A stretch of DNA of 20,647 bases from the IMG/VR virus record IMGVR_UViG_3300036832_001014, positions 1 to 20,647 of that record, one strand, 5' to 3'. Below are positions 11,598-19,392 of the stretch, piece after piece. The notes beneath the pieces are model-generated. The model had not been told where the DNA came from. It saw only the letters and a list, made by a program, of their open reading frames with translations, and made no database searches. How positions within the stretch are numbered: position 1 is the first letter of the stretch; each line of letters opens with the position of its first letter. Source of the stretch: a virus. The position numbers and the translations under genes are program-made.

Positions 11598-11847
11598 GGT
11601 CCGGTTCGACTATGGCCACCTCCACGTCATAGGCGTGGGCCCACAAAGACGTGGGGTCGCGGGCCGGGTGGTCGCGTGTCAACGCCCTAAAAGCGATCAT
11701 CCTGGGCGGCTGGTCTTCCATCAGCTCGGCGAACTTGACGTCCGGCTCGAGCCGTTTGAGAAGGTCGATGAGCCGTTGCGCCGGGAGTCGCTGAATGAAC
11801 GACTGGGTGACGAACACCACCTCGGGCAGCGGGCCGTTGTCAGTCAT
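11542..11847 (-). CDS. Tail assembly chaperone (G-type frame)
   Basis: A 101-aa protein between tail tube-side genes and the tape measure. It contains FIQRLPAQRLIDLLKRLEPD and DHPARDPTSLWAHAYDVEVA, a helical, moderately acidic composition usual for chaperones that coat the tape measure during tail assembly. The last 20 residues are low-complexity (Ser/Pro/Ala/Thr), which suggests that this end is a by-product of normal termination while the functional longer form arises by -1 frameshift. The ATG start overlaps the end of the preceding gene by eight bases. Confidence 0.78.
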   Translation of the reverse strand: MTDNGPLPEVVFVTQSFIQRLPAQRLIDLLKRLEPDVKFAELMEDQPPRMIAFRALTRDHPARDPTSLWAHAYDVEVAIVEPDPTNGSAPTLSPPSAATTA

Positions 11848-12322
11848 GGACGCCCGTCGCGGTGTCGGTCGAGTTGGTCCAAACCCCCGACTGGGCGAAA
11901 ACGGTGTTCAGGGCGTCGGAGTACTCCGACGCGGCGCGCGACGACAGGGCCCGGGCGGCGGGGAACAGGTACCGGCCGGACTTCACGTACGGCCGCTCCG
12001 ACACCCTCGGCCGGCGTCGGGTGCCGCCGAACTCGACCCACCCGGCCCACGGGACCGCTTTCGAGCCCATCCTGATCGCCGCCCCCGACTTGTAGGCGCT
12101 GGCCCGTATCGACCCGGCCAGCGCGCCCGGGCGGTGCCGGCCGCTGGCCTTGCGGTCCGACTGCGGGATTGCCGCCCTGGCCGCGGGGACGATCGGAGAT
12201 ACGGCGGCGTACCCGGCTTTTTTCATGGCCGAGTAGAGCGGCGACCGTTCGTCCTTGGTCATGCGGTTTATGTCCTTGCGTAACGCTTTCGCCCCGACCA
12301 CCGCCACCAGCGGTTCGACCAT
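11840..12322 (-). CDS. HK97 gp10-like neck/tail completion protein
   Basis: A 160-aa basic protein. Its layout, an N-terminal helix pair, then PGALAGSIRASAYKSGAAIR, VPWAGWVEFGGTRRR, and RYLFPAARALSS, is that of the HK97 gp10-like family of small head-tail or tail-joining proteins. Its place after the tail tube gene is unusual, since members normally lie before it. The ATG at 12322 overlaps the tail tube stop as TGATG, so translation is coupled. The family fit is good; the exact step it performs is uncertain. Confidence 0.7.
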   Translation of the reverse strand: MVEPLVAVVGAKALRKDINRMTKDERSPLYSAMKKAGYAAVSPIVPAARAAIPQSDRKASGRHRPGALAGSIRASAYKSGAAIRMGSKAVPWAGWVEFGGTRRRPRVSERPYVKSGRYLFPAARALSSRAASEYSDALNTVFAQSGVWTNSTDTATGVHD

Positions 12323-13008
12323 CAGGCTTTGCCTGCCACCCACGCCGACCCCGACCAGTGAGCGGCCAGCAGGTCGCCGGTGATGACGTACTGACCGGTC
12401 AGCCACGCCGTGGCCGGGCTGGCGGTGATCCCGGTGAGGGCGGCCAGGTTGGCGGGCGAGTTGGCGCCCGACGGGGTGAAAAACCCGGGTGAACCGGCGG
12501 TCGCCCCCGTGGCGGTCACGGCCCCGGTGTCGACCGTCGGGAACGCGGTCAGGTTCCAGTCGATCTGGACCTGTGACGCCGCCCCGGCGTCGCCGATCAG
12601 GTAGTCGAACGGTTGCGGGATGGCCTGCCCGGAGATAATCGGGTTGTTAGCCGCGGCCACCCTCGACGAGTAGGGGCGGGCCTTGAAGTTCACCGTCGCC
12701 CCCGACGCCACGTAGGCGTTATAAGCGGCTTGGAGCGTGGCGAACGTCGCCCCGGTATCGAAGCTTTGGTAGAACGTGACCCGGAGATGCCATTTCGTCA
12801 CCCCCGGATAGTCCGTCTCGGCACAGAACGAGGTAACCGTCACAGGCTTGTTCTCGGGACTGACTTCGAGGTGCTGGACCAGGCAGCGCAGGTTGACGCC
12901 GCCCAGCTCGAAATAGGCGTCGTTGAGGATCAGCGGGGTGGCGACCGGCGGCGTCGGGTCCCCGGCGGCCAGCAGCTCGACGTCGGGCGGGTCCATCACA
13001 TCTGACAT
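12322..13008 (-). CDS. Major tail tube protein
   Basis: A 228-aa protein rich in beta strands. The core (NDAYFELGGVNLRCLVQHLE to YSSRVAAANNPIISGQ) has the order of strands and the TKWHLRVTFYQSF motif typical of siphovirus tail tube proteins, which stack as hexameric rings. The C-terminal 50 residues (SGANSPANLAALTGITASPA, then WLTGQYVITGD and HWSGSAWVAGKA) form an add-on domain seen on tail and capsid proteins of actinobacterial phages and may decorate the tail surface. A strong ribosome binding site, AAGGAAAGGA, precedes the ATG, fitting a high-level structural product. Confidence 0.85.
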   Translation of the reverse strand: MSDVMDPPDVELLAAGDPTPPVATPLILNDAYFELGGVNLRCLVQHLEVSPENKPVTVTSFCAETDYPGVTKWHLRVTFYQSFDTGATFATLQAAYNAYVASGATVNFKARPYSSRVAAANNPIISGQAIPQPFDYLIGDAGAASQVQIDWNLTAFPTVDTGAVTATGATAGSPGFFTPSGANSPANLAALTGITASPATAWLTGQYVITGDLLAAHWSGSAWVAGKA

Positions 13009-13022
13009 AGCGGTTCCTTTCC

Positions 13023-13427
13023 TTACATCTGGATCATGAGAGTCACTTCGGCTTGTAACAGGTCGGCCCCGGCCACGTTGAGGTTCGACCAGTTGCGCTC
13101 GGCCTCGGCGTACACGTTCTGCACCTTGCCGCCCAACATGGGGTCTTTCAGCGCCTGGCGGACCGTGGCGATCAGCCCGTCGACGATGTCCTCACCGTCG
13201 AGGGGCCCGACGACCAGGACCGGCAGGGTGGCCTCGTCGATCCCGAGCGCCGCGGTGCCGTAGAGCACCTGGGTGGCCCGGCCGACCACTATCGCCGGGG
13301 GGTTGACCGTGTCCGGCGGGCTGGGGAACACGAACACCGTGCCGGCCGTGCCGTCCGGGAGGTTCCCGGCCGCGGTGTTGAGCGCGGAGACGAGGGCGGC
13401 CACCGCGGTGGTGCGCGACCAGCTCAC
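13023..13427 (-). CDS. Tail terminator-like protein
   Basis: A 134-aa protein between the head-tail connector and tail tube genes. The pattern of an N-terminal helix, PPAIVVGRATQVLYGTAALG, TLPVLVVGPLDGEDIVDGLI and LKDPMLGGKVQ is that of tail terminators, which cap the tail tube and join it to the head. The GTG at 13427 overlaps the previous stop as GTGA; an upstream extension is Arg/Pro-rich and looks non-coding. Assignment from order and strand pattern. Confidence 0.72.
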   Translation of the reverse strand: MSWSRTTAVAALVSALNTAAGNLPDGTAGTVFVFPSPPDTVNPPAIVVGRATQVLYGTAALGIDEATLPVLVVGPLDGEDIVDGLIATVRQALKDPMLGGKVQNVYAEAERNWSNLNVAGADLLQAEVTLMIQM

Positions 13428-13798
13428 CCGAACACCATCGGGGCGACGTTGAAGTAGAGGTCGTCGCGGTCGGCGTCGGTGCGGCCCACCCGCACCACCC
13501 CGAGGTCGCCGAAACCGATGGTGCCGTCGACCGAGTCCCGGCGCCGGTACAGCCGGGCGGCGTGGATCAGGCACGCCTCGTGGGCGGCGTCGGGCAGGGC
13601 CGTCGTGTCGCCCGGGTAGATCGGCACCCGGCCCGGCCCGAACGTGCCGTCGCCGTTGTCGACCAGCTCGGAGCCCATCCGGCCCTGCCCGTAGTTGATC
13701 GCCGCGGCCAGGGCGGTCTGGATCACCCCGTCCTCGACCGGGTCGGGCTGCTTACGCAGCACCGTCCGAACCTCTTTCAGGGTGGGCCAGGCCGCCAT
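13424..13798 (-). CDS. Head-tail connector (adaptor) protein
   Basis: A 124-aa protein of the gp6-like adaptor kind. Mostly helical, with LKEVRTVLRKQPDPVEDGVI, then AALAAAINYGQGRMG, PDAAHEACLIHAARLYRRRD and a C-terminal GFGDLGVVRVGRTDADRDDL hook that usually inserts into the portal. It docks under the portal and starts the connector stack. The ATG at 13798 overlaps the stop of the preceding gene as TGATG. Confidence 0.78.
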   Translation of the reverse strand: MAAWPTLKEVRTVLRKQPDPVEDGVIQTALAAAINYGQGRMGSELVDNGDGTFGPGRVPIYPGDTTALPDAAHEACLIHAARLYRRRDSVDGTIGFGDLGVVRVGRTDADRDDLYFNVAPMVFG

Positions 13799-14229
13799 CA
13801 GATGAACGTGTAAGCGGCGGGCATGGTGACGTTGCCGCGCGGGTTGGCCACCACCACCGCCACCCCGCCCGCCGCGTGGGCCGGGGTGACACACGTGACG
13901 GTGGCGTCGTTCACCACCACAAAGGCGGTGGCGGCGGTGCCGCCGAAGGTGACGCCGGTCGAGCCGGTCAGACCCTCACCCGACAAGGTGACCGGCGTGG
14001 CGCCCGCCGCGGTGCCCGACATGGGAGAAATCCGGTCCACGCCCGGCGCCGCCGCCAAGCTGCCCCACTGATCCTTACGGACAAAGAGCCGCTGGGTCGG
14101 GCCTGGCGCCTGGGGGTACTGGTCGAGCTTCCACGACCCCGGTAGGGCCAGCACCGACGCCACGTCGGTCGCCGGGGCGTTGCTGGTAGCAACGCCCCAC
14201 GACCCCTCAGGCTTGATCGACCAGCCCAT
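13798..14229 (-). CDS. IPT/TIG (Ig-like) domain protein, possible capsid decoration protein
   Basis: A 143-aa protein directly after the capsid gene. Residues 1-65 form an unknown N-terminal part (MGWSIKPEGSWGVATSNAPA and LFVRKDQWGSL). Residues 66-143 are a textbook IPT/TIG immunoglobulin-like fold: ISPMSGTAAGATPVTLSGEG, GVTFGGTAATAFVVVNDATV, and PAHAAGGVAVVVANPRG with final strands. Such domains are common on phage surface proteins and may bind cell-surface sugars or neighbouring capsomers. The ATG directly follows the capsid TAA. Position suggests head decoration or a connector with an Ig domain. Confidence 0.8.
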   Translation of the reverse strand: MGWSIKPEGSWGVATSNAPATDVASVLALPGSWKLDQYPQAPGPTQRLFVRKDQWGSLAAAPGVDRISPMSGTAAGATPVTLSGEGLTGSTGVTFGGTAATAFVVVNDATVTCVTPAHAAGGVAVVVANPRGNVTMPAAYTFI

Positions 14230-15585
14230 TTATGCCTTCTTGGCCCGAGACGTCGAGGTGTCGGCCTGCTCTTCCTCGGACGGTATCTCGGCCATGGTCG
14301 GCATACCGGCAGGCGGGGTGAGAGGAATGAACGCCGGGGCGGCCAGGCTGCCCGACGCCAGATACCCGCCGTAGGCGACCTGCACCCCGAGAATCGACGG
14401 TTCGATCACCGACAGCAAACCGATGACCTCCTCGTAAACCTCGAACAGACCGGACGGCCCGACGACGCAGGTGCCGGCGGCGAACGTGGGGACCACGATG
14501 CGCGGCACGCCGAGCATGTCGCCCCGGAAACTGGCCAGGCTCGAGCCGCCGATGTCCATCGAGTCCATGGCGTCGCCGCCGACCGCCGAGTCGGGCGGCA
14601 TGACCACCCGGGCCACGTCGACCAGGCTGCCTAACGCCGCCCACACGTCGAGAGAGCACCAGATCCGGTCGGGCATCATGAGCCCGCCCTGATAGGAGTG
14701 CATGGCCGCCGTGTACAGGGCCAGCGTCCACCCTTTGAGGTCGTTGGTGGCCACCACCACCGGGGTGGCCGTGGCCGCCGTCTTGAACGCCGCCGCGGTG
14801 GCCGTCTCGGTCTGCACGGCGTACACGTTGGCCAGGTCGCGGACGAGAATGTCCCACGCTGACGGGCTGGTCCAGTCGATGTCCTGGCGGGAAATGTCGA
14901 CGGTTCCGCCGTAGGTGTTCTTGGCGAACGGGACCGGGCTGATCGTCATTTTCTGAGACGGCAGCTGCGTTTTCTCGCCCGCCCCGCCCGCCGGGACCTG
15001 CTGGCCGACGGTGGTATGGGTGGTGATCTTCGGGCGGGTGAACGTGGCCCCCGGGATACCGGCGAGCGCCTTGGCGCCGCCCAGAGAGGAAATGAAAGGC
15101 CGGTTGGCGTCGATCAGGTTCACGACCTGGCCGACGATCGGCGTCGGCAGAATGCCGGTGGTGTCGGTCGTTTTCTGGTCGGCCACGGCCCGGGTCTGGG
15201 AGATACGGGCCGCGGCGTGAGGGTCGGGGTTGCCGCGGTCGGTGATCCCATGGGCCCGCAGATAGTCGACCAGATAGGCGCCGGCCGACGGGTAGGCGAA
15301 ACCGCGCAGGTCGGCGTCGATACGTCGGGGCTGCGCCGGGACCATGTCGCCGCGCGGTTGGGGCAGGGCGCCCGCCGCCGCGGCGTGAGCTGCTCTCATG
15401 TCCTCGTAGTCGGCCAGCGGTTTGATCTGGGCGTCGATCTCGGCCAGGCGCTGCTGGGTGGCCGTCAGGAGCGACTTTTCGGCGTCGACGAGGTCGCGGT
15501 CGTCGGTCACCTGGGACAGCACGGCGTCCATGGCCGCCATCTGCTCGGCGCGTTGGACGCGCAGTCGGTCGAGGACAGGGTTCAT
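14230..15585 (-). CDS. Major capsid protein (HK97 fold)
   Basis: A 451-aa protein. Residues 1-70 form a coiled-coil, scaffold-like delta domain (ADYEDMRAAHAAAAG ends it), which the protease would remove. From about residue 120 the HK97 capsid core begins, with RAVADQKTTDTTGILPTPIV, the E-loop region with FTRPKITTHTTVGQQVPAGG and the P-domain helices (LYTAAMHSYQGGLMMPDRIW). The C-terminal tail is charged. The protein assembles into the icosahedral shell. A GGAGG lies seven bases before the ATG, consistent with strong translation. Protease, capsid and portal form the usual order. Confidence 0.93.
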   Translation of the reverse strand: MNPVLDRLRVQRAEQMAAMDAVLSQVTDDRDLVDAEKSLLTATQQRLAEIDAQIKPLADYEDMRAAHAAAAGALPQPRGDMVPAQPRRIDADLRGFAYPSAGAYLVDYLRAHGITDRGNPDPHAAARISQTRAVADQKTTDTTGILPTPIVGQVVNLIDANRPFISSLGGAKALAGIPGATFTRPKITTHTTVGQQVPAGGAGEKTQLPSQKMTISPVPFAKNTYGGTVDISRQDIDWTSPSAWDILVRDLANVYAVQTETATAAAFKTAATATPVVVATNDLKGWTLALYTAAMHSYQGGLMMPDRIWCSLDVWAALGSLVDVARVVMPPDSAVGGDAMDSMDIGGSSLASFRGDMLGVPRIVVPTFAAGTCVVGPSGLFEVYEEVIGLLSVIEPSILGVQVAYGGYLASGSLAAPAFIPLTPPAGMPTMAEIPSEEEQADTSTSRAKKA

Positions 15586-15717
15586 CGGAAAACCTCCGCG
15601 TCAGAGAACGTCAGTGGGCAGCCGGCGGGGCTTTCCGACGGGCCAGCATCCGGGGCCACCAGGGAGCCTGGGCTCGGGTGGTGGCCGGGGGATGGGCGGG
15701 GTCGGCCGCGTGCGTCG
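15586..15717 (-). other. Protease-capsid intergenic spacer
   Basis: A 132-base gap, long for this tightly packed operon. It holds only the capsid ribosome binding site (GGAGG at its end) and no convincing gene; the longest frames are Pro/Arg-rich. A capsid-specific promoter or processing site could lie here, but no clear hexamer pair is visible. Confidence 0.5.
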
Positions 15718-16344
15718 CTACCGGGAGTGTAGGTCCTCGGCGATGCGCCGCCAGCGATCCACCTCGCGCACCGGCGGCGGCGGCGGGGTCGGCGGCCGCC
15801 ACGCCGAACGGACATGGGTCACCCCGGCCGACTCGAACGCCGGGGTCGGGGTCATCGACACCTCGAGGAGCCTGGACTCGACCCGGGACACCCGGGGCAT
15901 GAGGTCCTCGTCGTCGGCGAAGGGGTCGCCGTCTTCCCACGCCGGGGCCACCGCGTCGTTGAACCCGACCGACAGGCCGACGAGGTCGCCGGCCTCGGCC
16001 GCCTGGGCGGCGCGTTGCGCCTCGGGCGACTCGTTCAGTTTCCAGATGCCGTGCAGGCCGTCGTGGGGGTGCGACCAGCTCTCGGCGTGCCCGATCGGGA
16101 AAGACCGGTTGTCGTGGAACAACAACAACGGCAGTTTCTGCCCGCCCGGCCGCGACGGGCTGGTCGTCCGCTTGAACGACCCGTAACGGTGCTGCTCGAG
16201 GAACGACCCGAGCGCGGTGCGTACCGCCGTCCACTCGTCATACGGGACGGCGCGGCCCTCGATGAACCGGTACGGCCGGCCCACCGCCTGCACGTCGCGC
16301 AAGTTCAGGACCGCGGCGAAGTCTCTGGTTTCGGGTTCGGTCAC
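15718..16344 (-). CDS. Prohead protease (HK97 U35-type)
   Basis: A 208-aa serine protease that matures the prohead by cutting capsid delta domains and itself. His77 in LPLLLFHDNRSFPIG and Ser125 in GDLVGLSVGF are the catalytic residues expected in the family, and IGHAESW follows the first. The C terminus is Pro-rich (PPTPPPPPVRE) and basic. The GTG start overlaps the portal stop as GTGA. The protein is complete. Confidence 0.92.
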   Translation of the reverse strand: MTEPETRDFAAVLNLRDVQAVGRPYRFIEGRAVPYDEWTAVRTALGSFLEQHRYGSFKRTTSPSRPGGQKLPLLLFHDNRSFPIGHAESWSHPHDGLHGIWKLNESPEAQRAAQAAEAGDLVGLSVGFNDAVAPAWEDGDPFADDEDLMPRVSRVESRLLEVSMTPTPAFESAGVTHVRSAWRPPTPPPPPVREVDRWRRIAEDLHSR

Positions 16345-17567
16345 GCCGGGACCTCCTCGGGTTGGGCCGCCGGTACCGGCTGTGGCAAGCCAGGAGGTGA
16401 GACCGGTACCGGCGGCACAGGTGGCGGCGGCGGGGACGGCGGCCCCATGTCCTCATCCGACGGCGCCAAGTTGATCATCGCCCGCGCCTCGTCGAGCGTT
16501 ACAACTTTCGCCCCGTAAAGCAGCGTCGCCGCGGTCGACGTCACCGTCAGATCATCGGAGAGGAGCTGGTTACGGTCGAACCGGATGGTTTGGCCGCGCG
16601 GCAGCCACGACCACGACCACACGTCCTCGAGGTCGGCTAGGACCGGTTCGAGCGACGTGCGGAGGACCTGCTGGTATTGCGGGGTGGCCGTCTTGTAGGT
16701 CAGCCCGGCCACCGGGGCGCCCAGCCAGTACGAGTCGATGTTAAACAGGTTGGCCACGTCCTGTAGCGACGCGTGCCGGGCCTCGATCAGCTGCGTGTCA
16801 CTCGGCGACCACGCGAGGGGGATCACCTGGGTTCCGTTGGGCAGGATCGCCGGCCGCCGGTTCGGGCCGCCGTACTTGAGCTCCCACTGGTCGGCCGCGT
16901 GGTCGGCGACATCCTGGGTGAGCGACGACTGCGGGGCCACGATGGCCACGCTCGGCACCGCCGAGCCGGCCAAAGTGGCGGCCTCATAAACCTCTTCCAT
17001 GGCCACCCGGTCGAGCGTCCCTAACGCCTCCTCCACCACCCCGACCCCTCGCACGGCGCCGAACCAGCGGTCAGCGCCTCGTTTCACGTGGATCACGTCG
17101 TCGACGTTCAGGACCTGCCCGTAGTAGTAGTAATCGGGCAGGGCCTGGCCGGGCACCCACACGATGTACACGTAGTTGATCGGCAGATACTGGACCGTCA
17201 GCGGCCACCCATCGACCCCCCGAGACGTGATCAGCGACACGGCGTTACCTGACATCAGGTAGTCCTCGACGGAGATCCCGACGAACCACGACCCGGCGTT
17301 CAACGGGTCCGGCCGCTCGAGCAGGCGCGGCCTGGGTAGTTTCAGGTCGCCGCGGTAGGCGTCCATCTTCATCTGGCGGACCAGCCCCGAATAAATCTGC
17401 AAACATCGGGCGACCGACGGGATCTGACGGGCTGACGTGGCGTCCCACACGAACGGGCCGACCATGGCGTTCGTGCCGGCCGGCGGCGCGAACCGCAGGG
17501 ACGGGGCACCGGCAGAGGGTCGACCGACCGGCCACGGACCCGGGTTACGCGACCACACCATCGACAC
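16341..17567 (-). CDS. Portal protein (HK97-type)
   Basis: A 408-aa protein. Portal landmarks include ATSARQIPSVARCLQIYSGL near the start, the wing with SVEDYLMSGNAVSLI and LPINYVYIVWV, DVIHVKRGAD before the clip, and the tunnel-forming helix EARHASLQDVANLFNI followed by DSYWLGAP. A dodecamer of this protein forms the DNA entry vertex and docks the terminase. The C-terminal 30 residues are a Pro-rich low-complexity tail (PPSPPPPPVPPVPVSPPG) that is probably exposed. The GTG start at 17567 has only a weak ribosome binding site and follows the large terminase after 46 bases. Confidence 0.92.
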   Translation of the reverse strand: MSMVWSRNPGPWPVGRPSAGAPSLRFAPPAGTNAMVGPFVWDATSARQIPSVARCLQIYSGLVRQMKMDAYRGDLKLPRPRLLERPDPLNAGSWFVGISVEDYLMSGNAVSLITSRGVDGWPLTVQYLPINYVYIVWVPGQALPDYYYYGQVLNVDDVIHVKRGADRWFGAVRGVGVVEEALGTLDRVAMEEVYEAATLAGSAVPSVAIVAPQSSLTQDVADHAADQWELKYGGPNRRPAILPNGTQVIPLAWSPSDTQLIEARHASLQDVANLFNIDSYWLGAPVAGLTYKTATPQYQQVLRTSLEPVLADLEDVWSWSWLPRGQTIRFDRNQLLSDDLTVTSTAATLLYGAKVVTLDEARAMINLAPSDEDMGPPSPPPPPVPPVPVSPPGLPQPVPAAQPEEVPA

Positions 17568-17613
17568 TGCTCGCGAAGGTTAGCGCCACTGAAACGCCGG
17601 GTACCGAATCCCG

Positions 17614-19110
17614 TTACAGGATGTGGAAGTCGCCGAGCCCGGCCGGGGCGTGATCGAGGGCCCACAGCGCCACCGTCGCTGCCGTCAGGCACGCTATCGA
17701 CCCGGCCGACTGGCGTCGACCCCACGCCCACGCATCCCCCAACGGGCGGCGCACGGCGGCCAGAGCGGCGGCGTCGAGCGCCGGATGCGGCCGATAGCGG
17801 ACCCCGGGCGGCTCGGCGCACAACGCCTCGAGCAGCCCCGAGCACGCCCCGGCATACTCCCGGGCTTTCAGGCCGACCACGTCCAGGGCGGCCCGGCGGG
17901 CGGCGTCGGCCAGGTCGAGCACCGGGCCCGCCTCGTCGAACGCCACCGCCACCGGAGCCCAGCGGGCGACGATCTCCTCGAGCCGGTCCACCATCCACCC
18001 GGTGCCCGGCCGCTGGTCGGCCACCTCGAGGTGAGCGATCCCGCCCTCGTCGCGCCAGGCCACCACGATTGCCCCGTCGGAGCGGTCCACTGCAGCGTCG
18101 AAGCCGACCGCCACCCCGCCTACCGGGAGCTCGGCGGGGTCCTCGGCCGCCACCCGCCACGCCTCGGCCGGGATCACCCGAGCGGCGGTCGAAACCCACC
18201 GGTTCCCGTACGCTCGGGCGAACTCGTCGGGGCCGAGCTGGTCGAGCGCCGCCTGCATGGCCGACGCCCCTATCGTCCGCCCGTACGCCGGATGATAAAC
18301 CGGCCACGAATCGGGGTCGGTCGGGTCGAGCTCGTCGGGGCATGACCACTCGAAGTACGCCACCCCCGAATCGCGGCCGGCGTTCACCGCCGCCTGGCCC
18401 GCCTCGACGGTGCCCAGCCACCACAACGAACGGGCCGTCCCCGCCGTCGAAACCTTCCACGTCTGGGCGTTCGGCCGGGTCGCCTGGGTCGGCACCACCC
18501 CCATGTCGATGGCCTGGCCTTGCATCTGGTCGAACGCCCAGCACTCGTCGACCACCACCAAGTCGCTGACTTTCGAGTGCAGCCCGGTTTCGTTCGGCGG
18601 GAACGGCCGCACCAGCCCCCCGGAGCGGTGCCACTTGATGTGTTCCGACCCTGCCGCCCGCCGCAGATGGACCTCGGCGCCCAACGCCCCCAGCAGCGGC
18701 CAGAACTCGTTCAGGAGCCAGTCGACCGAGTCCTTCCCGGTCTGCATGGTGAACCAAACCCGCCCGGACGGCACGATCAGCGCCCGGTGAGCCATGGCCA
18801 CCCCGTCGAGCAGGCTCTTTCCCGACTGTCTCGGGACGGTGACCTCGACCAGCTTGTAACAGAACCGGCCGTCCGCATCCACCTCGGTGGCCACGTCCGC
18901 CACGTACTTCTGCCACGGCATCAGCGGCCGGCCCAACGCCCTGGCCAGGGTCGCTATGGCCGCCCCGTAGGTCTGGCGTTCAGGGCGGCGAGGGGTCGCT
19001 AGCGCCGGCTCCGGCCCTGCTGATGTCGGCCATGAGCTGATCGAACGCGTCGACGGGCCTCGAGCCCGACGTGGTGAGCCCGTTGGTGGTGAGGGCGTCG
19101 AAGTAGGCAC
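17614..19110 (-). CDS. terL: Large terminase subunit
   Basis: The DNA-packaging motor, 498 aa from the GTG at 19110. Walker A is VPRQSGKS (residues 92-99) and Walker B DLVVVDE (183-189), with the catalytic Glu last. The nuclease half has Asp338 in VGFDAAVDRSDG and Asp392 in VAFDEAG, the expected acidic metal ligands. The first 45 residues are odd, because they read through the 3' end of the small terminase gene in another frame for 131 bases and are Ser/Pro/Arg-rich. Recognisable family sequence starts around residue 45, and no ATG, GTG or TTG lies between the GTG and that point. The true start is therefore uncertain. Confidence 0.92.
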   Translation of the reverse strand: MPTSTPSPPTGSPRRARGPSTRSISSWPTSAGPEPALATPRRPERQTYGAAIATLARALGRPLMPWQKYVADVATEVDADGRFCYKLVEVTVPRQSGKSLLDGVAMAHRALIVPSGRVWFTMQTGKDSVDWLLNEFWPLLGALGAEVHLRRAAGSEHIKWHRSGGLVRPFPPNETGLHSKVSDLVVVDECWAFDQMQGQAIDMGVVPTQATRPNAQTWKVSTAGTARSLWWLGTVEAGQAAVNAGRDSGVAYFEWSCPDELDPTDPDSWPVYHPAYGRTIGASAMQAALDQLGPDEFARAYGNRWVSTAARVIPAEAWRVAAEDPAELPVGGVAVGFDAAVDRSDGAIVVAWRDEGGIAHLEVADQRPGTGWMVDRLEEIVARWAPVAVAFDEAGPVLDLADAARRAALDVVGLKAREYAGACSGLLEALCAEPPGVRYRPHPALDAAALAAVRRPLGDAWAWGRRQSAGSIACLTAATVALWALDHAPAGLGDFHIL

Positions 19111-19288
19111 GGCCGGCGGTGGCGATCAGGTCCGGGTCACCGGACGTTTCGGCCAGGTCGAGCCCGTGAGCGAGGGCCCGGAGCGCCGATCTGGCCGCAG
19201 CCAGGATGTCTTTCCGCTCGAGCAGGTTGGCGTCCAAACCGGACTCGACCCGACCCCGATGGCGGCGTACCCGCGGCCGGTCACTCAC
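18980..19288 (-). CDS. terS: Small terminase subunit-like protein
   Basis: A 102-aa protein just upstream of the large terminase. A basic N-terminal region (RPRVRRHRGRVESG) precedes helices (NLLERKDILAAARSALRALA, later DPDLIATAGRAYFDALTT) of the length and pattern of small terminase subunits, which recognise packaging sites. The GTG at 19288 was chosen because upstream sequence in this frame is Arg/Gly-rich and overlaps HNH in another frame. The name depends mainly on position, since small terminases diverge greatly. Confidence 0.65.
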   Translation of the reverse strand: MSDRPRVRRHRGRVESGLDANLLERKDILAAARSALRALAHGLDLAETSGDPDLIATAGRAYFDALTTNGLTTSGSRPVDAFDQLMADISRAGAGASDPSPP

Positions 19289-19392
19289 GATCCGCCCGAA
19301 CCCGACCCGACCCCGGGCCTCTCGAACAAAAACGGAAAGTATGCGGGATGTCCGGCCGGCCTCGCCCCAAAAAATCGCACCCCCCCCATTTG
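19289..19392 (-). other. HNH-terminase spacer with homopolymer tracts; candidate packaging site
   Basis: Contains eight C (19380-19387) close to six A (19369-19374), and a GC-rich palindromic word around GGCCGGCC (19352-19360 area). Packaging cos sites often lie between a packaging-type HNH gene and terminase. The spacer is a reasonable place to look for one, but no overhang sequence can be proven here. No gene was seen in it. Confidence 0.35.

Noticed and set aside
15586-15717. Small gene between protease and capsid
   Set aside because: The only frames are short and Pro/Arg-rich, without ribosome binding sites of their own.
16341-16440. Repeat-like GGTACCGG words near the end of the portal gene
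   Set aside because: They encode a Pro/Val-rich C-terminal tail and are explained by codon and amino acid bias.
17369-18916. A 515-aa minus-strand frame overlapping the large terminase
   Set aside because: Very Arg/Gly-rich shadow in another frame of the terminase, which has Walker motifs in its own frame.
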